A stretch of 64,000 nt of DNA. It comes from Branchiibius cervicis (GTDB lineage Bacteria > Actinomycetota > Actinomycetes > Actinomycetales > Dermatophilaceae). How positions within the stretch are numbered: position 1 is the first letter of the stretch; each line of letters begins with the position of its first letter. The DNA is taken from NCBI RefSeq assembly GCF_042661605.1, contig NZ_JBHSWJ010000002.1, forward strand, positions 806,001 to 870,000, in the 5' to 3' direction. Below are positions 26,642 to 36,051 of this stretch, one piece after another. The notes below the pieces were generated by a model. That model had not been told where the DNA came from. It ran no database searches and worked only from the letters and a program-made list of their open reading frames with translations. A program made the translations under genes and the position numbers.

Positions 26642-26872
26642 ATGGGAAAAGCTGAAGACATCCTGGCCGGCCTCGGTGGCGCCGACAACATCGTCGAGAT
26701 CGAGCCGTGCATCACGCGTCTGCGCACGGAGGTCGAGGACGGTTCGCTGGTCGACGAAGCCGCGCTGAAGGCGGCTGGAGCGCACGGGGTCGTCGTGTCC
26801 GGCAACGTCGTGCAGGTCGTCGTCGGGCCGGAGGCCGACACCCTGGCCGACGACATCGAGGACCTGATGTGA
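26642..26872 (+). CDS. PTS EIIB component, glucose/GlcNAc family
   Basis: 76-residue stand-alone EIIB that carries phosphate from EIIA to the sugar. The phosphorylated Cys is in EPCITRLR (about residue 22), the invariant CxTRLR pattern. The ATG at 26642 has AGAAGGAG upstream. The stop overlaps the GTG of the EIIA gene. Together with the separate EIIC across the operator it makes a complete split permease. Confidence 0.9.
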   Translation: MGKAEDILAGLGGADNIVEIEPCITRLRTEVEDGSLVDEAALKAAGAHGVVVSGNVVQVVVGPEADTLADDIEDLM

Positions 26873-27333
26873 AGCTGCTCGCACCCTGCGCGGGTCGGGT
26901 CATTCCCATCACCGAGGTCGAGGACCCCGTCTTCGCCGGCGAGATGGTGGGGCCGGGCGTGGCCATCGAGCCGCTCCTCGAGCCGGCCACGGTGGTATCA
27001 CCGATCGCCGGAAAGGTCGTCAAGGTCCATCCCCACGCGTTCGTGGTCCTGAACGAGCAGGACAAGCTCGGGGTTCTCGTCCACCTCGGGATCAACACGG
27101 TGAAGCTGGAGGGAAAGGGCTTCGAAGTGCTGGCGGCCCAGGGTGACTACGTCGAAGCGGGGGATCAGATGGTCCGGTGGAACCCGGCCGACATCACCGG
27201 CGAGGGCGAGACGGCAGGTATGTTGCGCACCGTCCCCGTCGTCCTGCTGGACCGACCGGCCGGTTCGGTGGATGCGGGTCCGGCGCGCGAGGTGCACGCC
27301 GGGGACACGTTGTTCGACTCAGGTGGCGAGTGA
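26869..27333 (+). CDS. PTS EIIA component, glucose (Crr) family
   Basis: 154-residue cytoplasmic phosphocarrier. The family core is clear: APCAGRVIPITEVEDPVF at the N-terminus, VSPIAGKVVKVHPHAF, and the phosphorylated His in VLVHLGINTVKLEG. The GTG at 26869 overlaps the EIIB stop, so translation is coupled. Its 3' end overlaps the convergent rfbC gene by 15 bases. It probably accepts phosphate from HPr encoded elsewhere. It may also serve other sugars of this EIIC family, as single EIIA proteins often do. Confidence 0.9.
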   Translation: MKLLAPCAGRVIPITEVEDPVFAGEMVGPGVAIEPLLEPATVVSPIAGKVVKVHPHAFVVLNEQDKLGVLVHLGINTVKLEGKGFEVLAAQGDYVEAGDQMVRWNPADITGEGETAGMLRTVPVVLLDRPAGSVDAGPAREVHAGDTLFDSGGE

Positions 27334-27917
27334 GGCCTGCAGGGACAGGTACTGCTCGTACGTCGGCAACAGCCCCGATGACTCGGCCTCGCTGAGCGTC
27401 GGGGCCGCCGCGTCTTTGGGCGACAGGAGCGGCTCGATGTCTTCGGGGAAGGTGAGGGCCAGCCGCGGATCCAGCGGGTGGACACCGTGCTCGCGTTCGG
27501 GGTTATAGGCGGCAGTGCACAGGTAGACGGCGGTCGTGTCGTCCTCGAGAGCGCAGAAGGCATGCCCGAGGCCCTCACCGACGTACACCGCCCGGCGGTC
27601 GACGGTGTCCAGCTGCACGGCGGCCCATTGACCGAACGTCGGCGAGCCCGTGCGGATGTCGACGATGTAGTCGATCAGGGAGCCGGACACCGCGGTGACG
27701 TACTTGGCCTGCCCGGGGGCAGGTCGGCGAAGTGGATCCCGCGCACGGTGCCGCGGCCGGACACCGAGATGTTGGTTTGCACGATGTCCGGGCGATGGCC
27801 GAGGTGCTCGCCGAGCAGGTCGCCCCGGAATCCCTCGAGGAAGACGCCTCGATCGTCGGGGAATTGTCGCGGGGTGACGACGAAGGCACCCTCGATCGGC
27901 AGTGGTTCGAACTTCAC
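27319..27917 (-). pseudogene. rfbC: dTDP-4-dehydrorhamnose 3,5-epimerase, frameshifted in this sequence
   Basis: Third enzyme of dTDP-L-rhamnose synthesis. The N-terminal third is in one frame (PIEGAFVVTPRQFPDDRGVF, DIVQTNISVSGRGTVRGIHF with the catalytic His). The rest is in another (AKYVTAVSGSLIDYIVDIR, VYVGEGLGHAFCALEDDTTAVYL). The break is at five C on the minus strand (27715-27719); one more C joins LPPG to QAKYV and gives 199 residues, the normal length. Start GTG 27917 overlaps the rfbA stop. Most likely a functional gene with a sequencing deletion, but a real mutation cannot be excluded. Confidence 0.9.
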
Positions 27918-28798
27918 GATCGCACCACTTCGTATTCCTCTTCCAGTAGTTGCAGCAGGTACTGGCCGTACCCACTCTTGACCAGCGGTCGCGCGAGGTC
28001 GGCCAACTGCTCGTCGGACAACCAGCCGTTGCGCCAGCAGACTTCTTCGACGCAGCCGATCTTGTCGCCCTGGCGTTCCTCGATCGCCTGCACGAACTGG
28101 GCGGCTGCCATCATGCCCTGGAATGTCCCGGTGTCGAACCACGCGGTGCCGCGCGGAAGCACAGTGACGGTCAGATCGCCGCGCTGCAGGTAGGTCTCGT
28201 TGACACCGGTGATCTCCAGTTCGCCGCGTTCCGAAGGCCGAAGAGACTTGGCGATCGAGACCACGTCGTTGTCATAGAAGTACAGTCCGGGCACCGCGTA
28301 CCGGCTGCGCGGCTCGGCCGGCTTTTCCTCGATCGAGAGCACCTTGCCGTCCGGGTCGAACTCCACCACGCCGTACGCCGAGGGGTCGGCCACCCGGTAG
28401 GCGAAGATGTTGCCGCCCGTGACGGAACGGTTTGCCGTCAACGCCGTACCCAGGCCGGGGCCATAGAAGATGTTGTCGCCCAGCACCAGGGCCACGCTGT
28501 CGGACCCGATGAAGTCCTCGCCGATGAGGAACGCCTGGCCGAGACCGTCGGGCGAGGCCTGCACCGCGTACTGCAGGTCGATACCCCACTCGGCCCCGTC
28601 GCCGAGCAGTCGGCGGAACTGGTCGGCGTCGTGCGGCGTGGTGATGACCAGCACTTCGCGGATCCCCGCGGTCAGCAGCGTGGACAGCGGGTAGTAGATC
28701 ATCGGTTTGTCGTAGATCGGCATGAGCTGCTTGCTGATGCCGCGGGTGATCGGGTGCAGTCGCGTCCCCGAACCACCGGCCAGGATGATCCCTTTCAT
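27914..28798 (-). CDS. rfbA: Glucose-1-phosphate thymidylyltransferase
   Basis: 294-residue enzyme making dTDP-glucose, the first step of dTDP-rhamnose synthesis. Signature motifs: GGSGTRLHPIT (8-18), SKQLMPIYDKPMIYYPLS, GDNIFYGPGLG, VVEFDPDGKVLSIEEKP and the C-terminal GTAWFDTGTF. The ATG at 28798 starts exactly at the conserved MKGIILAGG, so the longer open frame is discarded. Forms an operon with rfbC (GTGA overlap). The other two enzymes, rfbB and rfbD, lie 21 kb away on the plus strand at the other end of the polysaccharide cluster. Confidence 0.95.
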   Translation of the reverse strand: MKGIILAGGSGTRLHPITRGISKQLMPIYDKPMIYYPLSTLLTAGIREVLVITTPHDADQFRRLLGDGAEWGIDLQYAVQASPDGLGQAFLIGEDFIGSDSVALVLGDNIFYGPGLGTALTANRSVTGGNIFAYRVADPSAYGVVEFDPDGKVLSIEEKPAEPRSRYAVPGLYFYDNDVVSIAKSLRPSERGELEITGVNETYLQRGDLTVTVLPRGTAWFDTGTFQGMMAAAQFVQAIEERQGDKIGCVEEVCWRNGWLSDEQLADLARPLVKSGYGQYLLQLLEEEYEVVRS

Positions 28799-28839
28799 GG
28801 CCCCGAGCCTACGGGTACGGCGAGTGGTCGATGAGCGCT

Positions 28840-30027
28840 TCAGCTGGCCGTGGCATGCCGCTGAGCGCCCACCGGGGTGGGGATGTTGCGTGCGAACGCC
28901 CGTGACGCGGGCTGCGGGGCCACCAGGTGGCTGGCGTCGTTGACCAGGTTCCACCAATTAGTGGCGTACCGCTCACTGGTGAAGCGAGTCTCGAAGGTCG
29001 AGCGTGCGGCCGCGCTGGCGCGAGTCACTTCGGCCCGGTCGATGCGCTTGAGTAGATCGGCCAGGGCAGCGGCGTCGCCGGGCGGGAAGAACCAACCGTC
29101 GTGCTCAGCGGTGACGATGTCCAGCAGGCCGCCGGCGGCGGAAGCAAGAACCGGTCGTGATCGGGCGAACGCCTCGATGGCGACCAATCCGAACGGCTCC
29201 GGCTGCTCCGAGGGCACGATCATGACATCGGCACGCTCCAGGTAGGGGGAGATGTCCTCGACCTCGCCGACGATCTCGATGGTGTCGGGATGGTCGACCT
29301 GCGCAGCCAGAGCCCGCACGTCGGTGGCTACACCGCTCGGCGGGGCTGCGCCGAGCACGATGAGGCGGGCGTCAGACACATGACGCCAGGCCTCCAGAAG
29401 CGTGCCGTGGCCTTTCCAGGCGTTCCATCGGCTCGCGACGAGATAGGTCAAACCGCCGCTGCGCTCGTCCAGCGGCTGGGACCGTCCCGGATCGCTGGTG
29501 CCGTTGGGCACGATGGCCGTGCGGCTGCGAAGTGCGTCCGGCAGGCTGTCGACGACCGCGTTGGAGATCGCAAGGAGCTGATCGCAGCCGCGGGCCAGCG
29601 GGCCGAGGATCCGGCGGTCAGTGCCACTCCAGATCTCGTGGACGTGACCGATGACGTGGGGCACCTGTGCGAGTTGTGCGGCGGGCGCGGCGAGGAAGGT
29701 GGCGCTGGTCGTGCAGTAGACAACGTCCGGCTGGTGGGCGCGCAGGCGACGTACCAGACTGACGCTGCGGCCGCCGAGGCCCAGAAAACCGGTCGGGGTC
29801 TGATAGGCGCGTCGCATGATGGGCAGCGGAAGGTGACGCACGGTCACCCCGAGCTGTTCCAGGCGGTGACACAACGGAAAGCTTCCGTGCTCAAGATCGT
29901 CGGGTAGCCACACCTCGACGTCGACGCCTGCCGGAATCGCAAGGATCTGATCGAGCAGGACGCGGTCCGCGCCGTACAACTCATCGGAGGAGTGAATGAA
30001 CAGCAGTCGCCGCCGTTGTGTGGACAT
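28840..30027 (-). CDS. Glycosyltransferase family 4 protein
   Basis: 395-residue GT-B-fold glycosyltransferase. The N-terminal Rossmann half starts LLFIHSSDELYGADRVL, a form seen in GT4 enzymes that build surface polysaccharides. The donor half contains VASRWNAWKGHGTLLEA, IVGEVEDISPYLERADVMIVPS and EPFGLVAIEAFARSRPVLAS, the E-x7-E region that binds the nucleotide sugar. No membrane segment. Donor and acceptor cannot be read. It lies 41 bases upstream of rfbA on the same strand, so it is likely co-transcribed and may use dTDP-rhamnose; that is a guess. Confidence 0.88.
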   Translation of the reverse strand: MSTQRRRLLFIHSSDELYGADRVLLDQILAIPAGVDVEVWLPDDLEHGSFPLCHRLEQLGVTVRHLPLPIMRRAYQTPTGFLGLGGRSVSLVRRLRAHQPDVVYCTTSATFLAAPAAQLAQVPHVIGHVHEIWSGTDRRILGPLARGCDQLLAISNAVVDSLPDALRSRTAIVPNGTSDPGRSQPLDERSGGLTYLVASRWNAWKGHGTLLEAWRHVSDARLIVLGAAPPSGVATDVRALAAQVDHPDTIEIVGEVEDISPYLERADVMIVPSEQPEPFGLVAIEAFARSRPVLASAAGGLLDIVTAEHDGWFFPPGDAAALADLLKRIDRAEVTRASAAARSTFETRFTSERYATNWWNLVNDASHLVAPQPASRAFARNIPTPVGAQRHATAS

Positions 30028-30204
30028 GTGTGTTTTGAGCTCCTAATACCTGCGAGCGACCCCGATGTCAACCCAACGGAAGGTAAATAAAACGTCTAGG
30101 GAAGGCTAGCAGTTCGTCACGGAATTGCATGCTGAACGCCAGATTTCCGTAAGGTTGGCTTTCCGCTTGGTTCCTAGGAGACGGTGAGAGGCCTTCCAGA
30201 GACG

Positions 30205-30954
30205 ATGTCCACCATGGAGAATCGGCAGCAGGCTGTGCAGCGGCTCGCGTCAGCCCAGAAGAGTGCCCGAGGTGCCGGTGGCTACTCGCGCTGGGTCAAC
30301 CGCCCGGTCGGGCGCCAGTTGGCGGCTCTGGCCTATGTGTGGGGGTGGACGCCGAACAGGGTGACGGCGCTCAGTGCGCTGTGTAGTGCGGCCGGGATCC
30401 TGGTTTTGGCGTTGGTGCATCCCGGAATTGGCATGGCCGTGGCGGTAGCGGTGCTTTTGGCGTTGGGTTACGCGCTGGATTCCGCTGACGGGCAACTGGC
30501 CCGTCTGCGCGGCGGCGGATCGGCCGGCGGTGAGTGGCTGGACCACGTGGTGGACGCCGTTAAGGTCTCGAGCCTGCATGCCGCCGTACTGATCTCGTGG
30601 TATCGGTTCTTCGACCTGCCTCGCGAAGCGCTGCTACTGGTGCCCTTGGTGTTCGGTGTGGTGCAGGCCTCGTCGTACTTCGCTCTCACGCTCACCGATC
30701 AACTGCGTAGGGTGACGGCTGCAAAAGCTGGACAGTCGGCGGTAGCGACGCCGCTGGTGAACCCTCATGAGCATGCGCCGGTCCTCGCATCGCTGCTGGT
30801 GTTGCCTGTCGACTACGGACTACTTTGCGTAGTCATGTTGCTACTCGCTGCACCGCCAGTATTCGTGGTCGTGTACACCCTGGTGATGCTGGCCAACCTT
30901 GCTTACTTCTTGCTTGGGTGTGCCCGGTGGTACCGAGAAATGTCCGCTCTGTAG
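30205..30954 (+). CDS. CDP-alcohol phosphatidyltransferase family membrane protein
   Basis: About 249 residues with roughly six membrane helices. The catalytic motif D-x2-D-G-x2-A-R-x8-G-x3-D-x3-D is present as DSADGQLARLRGGG..GEWLDHVVD, so the enzyme should transfer a phospho-alcohol from a CDP-linked donor. The ATG at 30205 is chosen; GTG 30184 has AGGAG only 3 bases away and would add seven residues. The gene ends 5 bases before a convergent glycerol-3-phosphate cytidylyltransferase. The two could act together, one making CDP-glycerol and the other using it, although lipid synthesis is also possible. Confidence 0.82.
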   Translation: MSTMENRQQAVQRLASAQKSARGAGGYSRWVNRPVGRQLAALAYVWGWTPNRVTALSALCSAAGILVLALVHPGIGMAVAVAVLLALGYALDSADGQLARLRGGGSAGGEWLDHVVDAVKVSSLHAAVLISWYRFFDLPREALLLVPLVFGVVQASSYFALTLTDQLRRVTAAKAGQSAVATPLVNPHEHAPVLASLLVLPVDYGLLCVVMLLLAAPPVFVVVYTLVMLANLAYFLLGCARWYREMSAL

Positions 30955-30959
30955 GACGG

Positions 30960-31391
30960 CTATTCGCCGGCGAGCCGGGAGTGCAATGCCTGGCGCAGCA
31001 TGGTGCTCGAGGTGACCATGGTGTAAGGCAGGTAGACCACCTGAACGCCCACGCTGGCGAAGTCCGCTTCGAGCTTGCGGCCCTTGTCGGTTCCTCGCCA
31101 GTCGTCGCCCTTGATGATGACGTCGAACTTCAGCCGCTCCCACATCTGCAACTTCTCCGGGACGTCTTCGACAACGGCCTCGTCGACGTAGCGAATGCTT
31201 TGGACGATTTCGAGTCGCTCGATCAACGGCACGACGGGGGTTTTGCCCTTGGCAGTCAGCGATCGCTCGTCGCTGACGACGCCAGCGATGAGGTAGTCGC
31301 AGCTGAGCCTGGCGTTCCGCAGCACGTTGAGATGTCCGATGTGGAACATGTCGAACACGCCGGGTAGGTATCCCACGAGCGGTTTGGTCAT
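30960..31391 (-). CDS. Glycerol-3-phosphate cytidylyltransferase-like nucleotidyltransferase
   Basis: 143-residue cytidylyltransferase of the TagD/RfaE class. Nucleotide-binding motifs are GVFDMFHIGHLNVLRNAR (HxGH) near residue 10 and the later TMVTSSTMLR, which corresponds to the RTxGISTT-like box. VIIKGDDWRGTDKGRKLE is also typical. TagD makes CDP-glycerol for wall teichoic acid; in actinomycetes relatives feed glycerol-phosphate into surface polymers. The ATG at 31391 begins the conserved MTKPLVGYLPG. Activity on glycerol-3-phosphate is likely but not certain. Confidence 0.82.
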   Translation of the reverse strand: MTKPLVGYLPGVFDMFHIGHLNVLRNARLSCDYLIAGVVSDERSLTAKGKTPVVPLIERLEIVQSIRYVDEAVVEDVPEKLQMWERLKFDVIIKGDDWRGTDKGRKLEADFASVGVQVVYLPYTMVTSSTMLRQALHSRLAGE

Positions 31392-31479
31392 TGTCGTCGA
31401 CCTCACTAGTCGATCCGCGCGGCGACGACGACGCGCTTTCCTTTAGAGTTTCTTGACCTGGAGTTTACTCACCTTAGGT

Positions 31480-33236
31480 CTACTTGTTCCAGCTGTCTGA
31501 TGCGCCGCTGAGGTAGGGGCCGACTTGTTTGGTGCCGGTGGTGGCGCCGATGGTGGTGGCGATGGTGGCGGGGAGGGGGATAGCGGCGGCGTTGCCTGCG
31601 GTGGTGGGGCTGGTGGTAGGGGGTTGACCTGGGTGTTGCGCCAGGTGGTGTTCTTGGCGGTGGCCAGGGCTGCTGGGGTGGTGTATTTGGTGACGGTGAC
31701 GTTGTCGGAGCCGCCCCAGCCGACCATGGTGGGGGTGGGTGCGAATTGGTTGCCGTTGATGGTGAGGTTCATTTTGTCGGCGGGGATTTTTGTTTCTTTG
31801 TCCAGGGCGTAGACCTGGAACAGTCCCTGGCTGGCGCCGAAGGTGTTGTTGGCTACGGTGATGTTGCGGGTCAGCCAGGGGTTGGTGGGGTCACCGGCGG
31901 GGTATCGGGGGTCGTGTCCGGGGTCGTCGGGGTTGGCTTGGCGTCGGTGGTCTTGGGACATGAATACTCCGCCGACGGTGTAGTTGGCGAAGGAGTTGTT
32001 GTAGACCTGTACGTTGCCGGTGTTGTAGATGTACAGCGCTTGCTTGCCGCCGGTGATCGCGTTATTCGCGAAGATCCCGGTGTCGGAGAGTTCGAGTTCG
32101 GCTCCGACGGTGTTTCCGGTGAACCGGCTGTCGACAACGGTGAAGCCGACGACTGCCTCGTCGAACCAGAGGCCGTTGGCTTGATTGGCAGTGAACTCGC
32201 TGTTTTCGACGGTGACTCCGCGGGTTCGCCCGATCTTCATGCCTGCGGCGGAGGGTGAAGGGTTGAATTGTTGGGCATTGTTGCCTTGGGCAAGGCAGTC
32301 GCGCACGATCAAGCCGTCGGCGTTGTTGCCGTGGATCCCGGTCATGCCGTTATTCGTGGAGCTGATGCGTTCAAGGAGGACCTTGCTGGTGATGATGCTC
32401 AGGCCTTGCGTGGAGTTCTCGGTGATGACCAGGTCACGTAGGGAGGAACCGGTTCCTTGGATTCGGACTGTTCCCAATTGGTCCAGCGTTGTGGCGTAAC
32501 GGCGTACGCCGAAGCCCTGGAGTTTCACAGACGGTGCGAGACTGATGATGGCTTGCTGCAGGTCACTGGCGCGGACGGAGTGCCCGGAGGGGTTGGTGCC
32601 CAGAACAAGTTGTTTAGTGGTGTAGTCCACGAAAAAGGTGCCGGGTACGACTTGTGCTTTGGTGGCAACTTGGCGTTGCTGGACGTCGTCGATCCATACT
32701 GCGTCGGGCCAAGCAGCCATGGGGTTTTGTGATCCGACGAACGGAGACTGACCGCTCGGATACTGGCCGCTGATAAAGCTCGCGTTGTGGCTGAACAGGG
32801 CGGTCCAGTTCGAGCGAACGTAGACGCTGCCTTGCTGGGCCCAGCCGGTGACTGCGCTGGTGCCATCGAACCAGACCGTCTCATGGGGATAGGCCTGGAT
32901 AGTGACCCCGTTTTTCGCAGCAGGGATGGTCACCGACTCGTGGTAGGTGCCGGCACGTAGCACGATGGTCTGGCCAGCGGTCGCCCGGTTGACGGCCGCA
33001 GTCACTGTCCGTAAAGGCGCTGCGACCAGGCCAGAGGCTTGGTCATTGCCACCAGGCGAGACGAACAACGCGCCCGCCGGAGCTGCATACGCCGCCGACC
33101 CCACCGAAACCGACCCCGTGTACGAGGAGTCACTGGTCCGTGGGAGCATCACCAGCATCAGTGTGCAGATGGCCGCGCCGAGAACTGCGGCGGCGACCGT
33201 CTTGGTCGGAAAGCCCATGGGTTGCGAACCCGACAC
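31480..33236 (-). CDS. Secreted parallel beta-helix protein, copy 1; frameshift near C-terminus in this sequence
   Basis: Exported protein with a short basic start, a hydrophobic signal or anchor segment (AAVLGAAICTLMLVMLP), and a pectate-lyase-like right-handed beta-helix. The first coil begins LFVSPGGNDQASG with the DUF1565-type N-terminus, and later coils show Asn ladders (NNTFG, NGLWF, NNAITGG). Read directly, the end is a Pro-rich tail in a wrong frame. Adding one base at five G (31619-31623) gives TTSPTTAGNAAAIPLPATIA and an ending GPYLSGASDSWNK at 31480, about 585 residues. Residues from the signal peptide onward are identical to copy 2. Probably a polysaccharide-binding or -cleaving surface protein. 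Confidence 0.75.
31499..33116. repeat. Direct repeat, copy A (1,618 bp)
   Basis: Matches 33971-35588 at a constant offset of 2,472 bp, with no difference noticed in reading. The boundaries are sharp at 31499/33971 and 33116/35588. It covers the beta-helix domain of both adjacent genes. Confidence 0.93.
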
Positions 33237-33324
33237 CGGCCATTGCCCCCTCGACGTTCAACCTGATCCACCGCGTGTCTGGTCGATCCTGCCATCGCCA
33301 GGCACCGCTTGTCCGGGGTTTGCG

Positions 33325-35738
33325 TCAGGCCGGCTGCACAAGCAGGTCGTTGTAGGTGAAGGTCACCGCGCCACTGTTCGCAGCGCTGGACACATACGAC
33401 TGAAGGCCCACTGATCCCGGTGACTGAAGGGCTGGTGTGTTGTCCGTCGTCGAGAGCTGCGGCGAGCGTGGCTCGGCGCCTGAGGTAGACCACACTGAGC
33501 CGCTGAGAGTGGCACCGTTAAGCACGAATCTCGCTCGCAGAGCGCTTCCGCCTGTGTAGTTGACACCATTGACAGCGACCGTCTGCAGAGCCGTCTCTGA
33601 ATTGGCGACGAGCTTTGAGACCTGAAGGCGGATGGTGCCAGCGCTGCCAAAAATCAGCTTGAGCCGGTAATCACCGCTGGTCGTGTGTCGGCCTATGAGC
33701 GTGGCGTAGTACCCGCTACCACTGGACTGCCTGGGAACGGTGACCTCCAGCGAATAGTTGATGTCCTTGGCCGAAACCCCAGGCAGGTAGGAGGCACTTC
33801 CGTTGCCTGGTCCGGTGGCAGTCATCGCGCCGACCGAACCGTTTGTTGCGAACTGCGTGTTCACTCCCGACAACGTCCACGCGCCGCCCTTGTCGGCATT
33901 GCCCCATCCGCTCTTGGTCACCCGAGTGAACGTGTCTTTCGCGATGACGACGGGAGCCACAGTTTGTTCGGATGCGCCGCTGAGGTAGGGGCCGACTTGT
34001 TTGGTGCCGGTGGTGGCGCCGATGGTGGTGGCGATGGTGGCGGGGAGGGGGATAGCGGCGGCGTTGCCTGCGGTGGTGGGGCTGGTGGTAGGGGGTTGAC
34101 CTGGGTGTTGCGCCAGGTGGTGTTCTTGGCGGTGGCCAGGGCTGCTGGGGTGGTGTATTTGGTGACGGTGACGTTGTCGGAGCCGCCCCAGCCGACCATG
34201 GTGGGGGTGGGTGCGAATTGGTTGCCGTTGATGGTGAGGTTCATTTTGTCGGCGGGGATTTTTGTTTCTTTGTCCAGGGCGTAGACCTGGAACAGTCCCT
34301 GGCTGGCGCCGAAGGTGTTGTTGGCTACGGTGATGTTGCGGGTCAGCCAGGGGTTGGTGGGGTCACCGGCGGGGTATCGGGGGTCGTGTCCGGGGTCGTC
34401 GGGGTTGGCTTGGCGTCGGTGGTCTTGGGACATGAATACTCCGCCGACGGTGTAGTTGGCGAAGGAGTTGTTGTAGACCTGTACGTTGCCGGTGTTGTAG
34501 ATGTACAGCGCTTGCTTGCCGCCGGTGATCGCGTTATTCGCGAAGATCCCGGTGTCGGAGAGTTCGAGTTCGGCTCCGACGGTGTTTCCGGTGAACCGGC
34601 TGTCGACAACGGTGAAGCCGACGACTGCCTCGTCGAACCAGAGGCCGTTGGCTTGATTGGCAGTGAACTCGCTGTTTTCGACGGTGACTCCGCGGGTTCG
34701 CCCGATCTTCATGCCTGCGGCGGAGGGTGAAGGGTTGAATTGTTGGGCATTGTTGCCTTGGGCAAGGCAGTCGCGCACGATCAAGCCGTCGGCGTTGTTG
34801 CCGTGGATCCCGGTCATGCCGTTATTCGTGGAGCTGATGCGTTCAAGGAGGACCTTGCTGGTGATGATGCTCAGGCCTTGCGTGGAGTTCTCGGTGATGA
34901 CCAGGTCACGTAGGGAGGAACCGGTTCCTTGGATTCGGACTGTTCCCAATTGGTCCAGCGTTGTGGCGTAACGGCGTACGCCGAAGCCCTGGAGTTTCAC
35001 AGACGGTGCGAGACTGATGATGGCTTGCTGCAGGTCACTGGCGCGGACGGAGTGCCCGGAGGGGTTGGTGCCCAGAACAAGTTGTTTAGTGGTGTAGTCC
35101 ACGAAAAAGGTGCCGGGTACGACTTGTGCTTTGGTGGCAACTTGGCGTTGCTGGACGTCGTCGATCCATACTGCGTCGGGCCAAGCAGCCATGGGGTTTT
35201 GTGATCCGACGAACGGAGACTGACCGCTCGGATACTGGCCGCTGATAAAGCTCGCGTTGTGGCTGAACAGGGCGGTCCAGTTCGAGCGAACGTAGACGCT
35301 GCCTTGCTGGGCCCAGCCGGTGACTGCGCTGGTGCCATCGAACCAGACCGTCTCATGGGGATAGGCCTGGATAGTGACCCCGTTTTTCGCAGCAGGGATG
35401 GTCACCGACTCGTGGTAGGTGCCGGCACGTAGCACGATGGTCTGGCCAGCGGTCGCCCGGTTGACGGCCGCAGTCACTGTCCGTAAAGGCGCTGCGACCA
35501 GGCCAGAGGCTTGGTCATTGCCACCAGGCGAGACGAACAACGCGCCCGCCGGAGCTGCATACGCCGCCGACCCCACCGAAACCGACCCGGCAGTGCCCGC
35601 CGAATCCAAGGTTGCTTCCGCTGGCGGTACGACCAATGGTGAGAAGGGTGCCAACATCATGAACAGCACCATTGCAAGGAGCCTTCGTGCTCGCGCACGT
35701 GCAGTTGAGCGGGAAGGGGCGGCCGGCGTCGCGGTCAA
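33325..35738 (-). CDS. Secreted parallel beta-helix protein, copy 2, with C-terminal GWG/GGAW domain; frameshift in this sequence
   Basis: Corrected length about 804 residues. The predicted start is TTG 35738, with AGGAAAG 10 bases before it and a following signal peptide (RRLLAMVLFMMLAPFSPLVVPPAEA). An upstream ATG in frame would give an unlikely 71-residue extension. The beta-helix domain is identical to copy 1. Adding one base at five G (34091-34095) lets the frame continue through GTKQVGPYLSGASEQTVAP into a ~200-residue beta-sandwich domain starting DTFTRVTKSGWGNADKGGAW and ending at 33325. That domain also closes the giant protein next door. Without the correction the frame stops early and the C-terminal domain appears as a separate ORF (33325-33960). 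Confidence 0.75.
33971..35588. repeat. Direct repeat, copy B (1,618 bp)
   Basis: Second copy of the segment at 31499-33116. The copies are separated by 854 bp that hold the unique C-terminal domain of one gene and the unique N-terminus of the other. Confidence 0.93.
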
Positions 35739-35991
35739 GACAATCGTTCTTTCCTCGGGGAAACCCGGCCGGCGCATCCTACGACCGACCGTTCGCGGAA
35801 GCTCATCCCCCGAGATGAATTGCTGTTGTGCCCGCGGTGGTTTGCCCAGGCTAGTAGACCCGACGGGGCCGATTGTGAGGAGCGGCCTGTGTGATGTTCG
35901 ACGCACACCAATGCCTCGTAGGTGGTCGGGCGCGGCTATGCGCTCTCGCACGGTCAGCAGTCACTGCCTGCGACGTTCCGACCCAAACGTG

Positions 35992-36022
35992 AATGCGCGG
36001 CCGGATATACCGGCCGCGCATT
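35992..36022 (-). terminator. Hairpin after the giant PKD protein gene
   Basis: Perfect 13-bp inverted repeat AATGCGCGGCCGG (35992-36004) with CCGGCCGCGCATT (36010-36022) and a 5-base loop, 30 bases after the stop of the 36052-41295 gene. No long U tract follows. The rest of 35739-36051 holds no gene I can support; it should contain the promoter of beta-helix copy 2. Confidence 0.65.
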
Positions 36023-36051
36023 CAGCGGGGTGTTTATCTACAGGTACTAAC

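Noticed and set aside
31500..31625. Proline-rich C-terminal tail of the beta-helix proteins (also 33975-34097)
   Set aside because: The alternative frame after one added base gives natural sequence (AAAIPLPATIATTIG) and leads into a real C-terminal domain, so the Pro-rich tail is an out-of-frame artefact.
31499..35588. Composite transposon or insertion-sequence pair
   Set aside because: The long direct repeats code for beta-helix domains. There is no transposase, terminal inverted repeat or target duplication.
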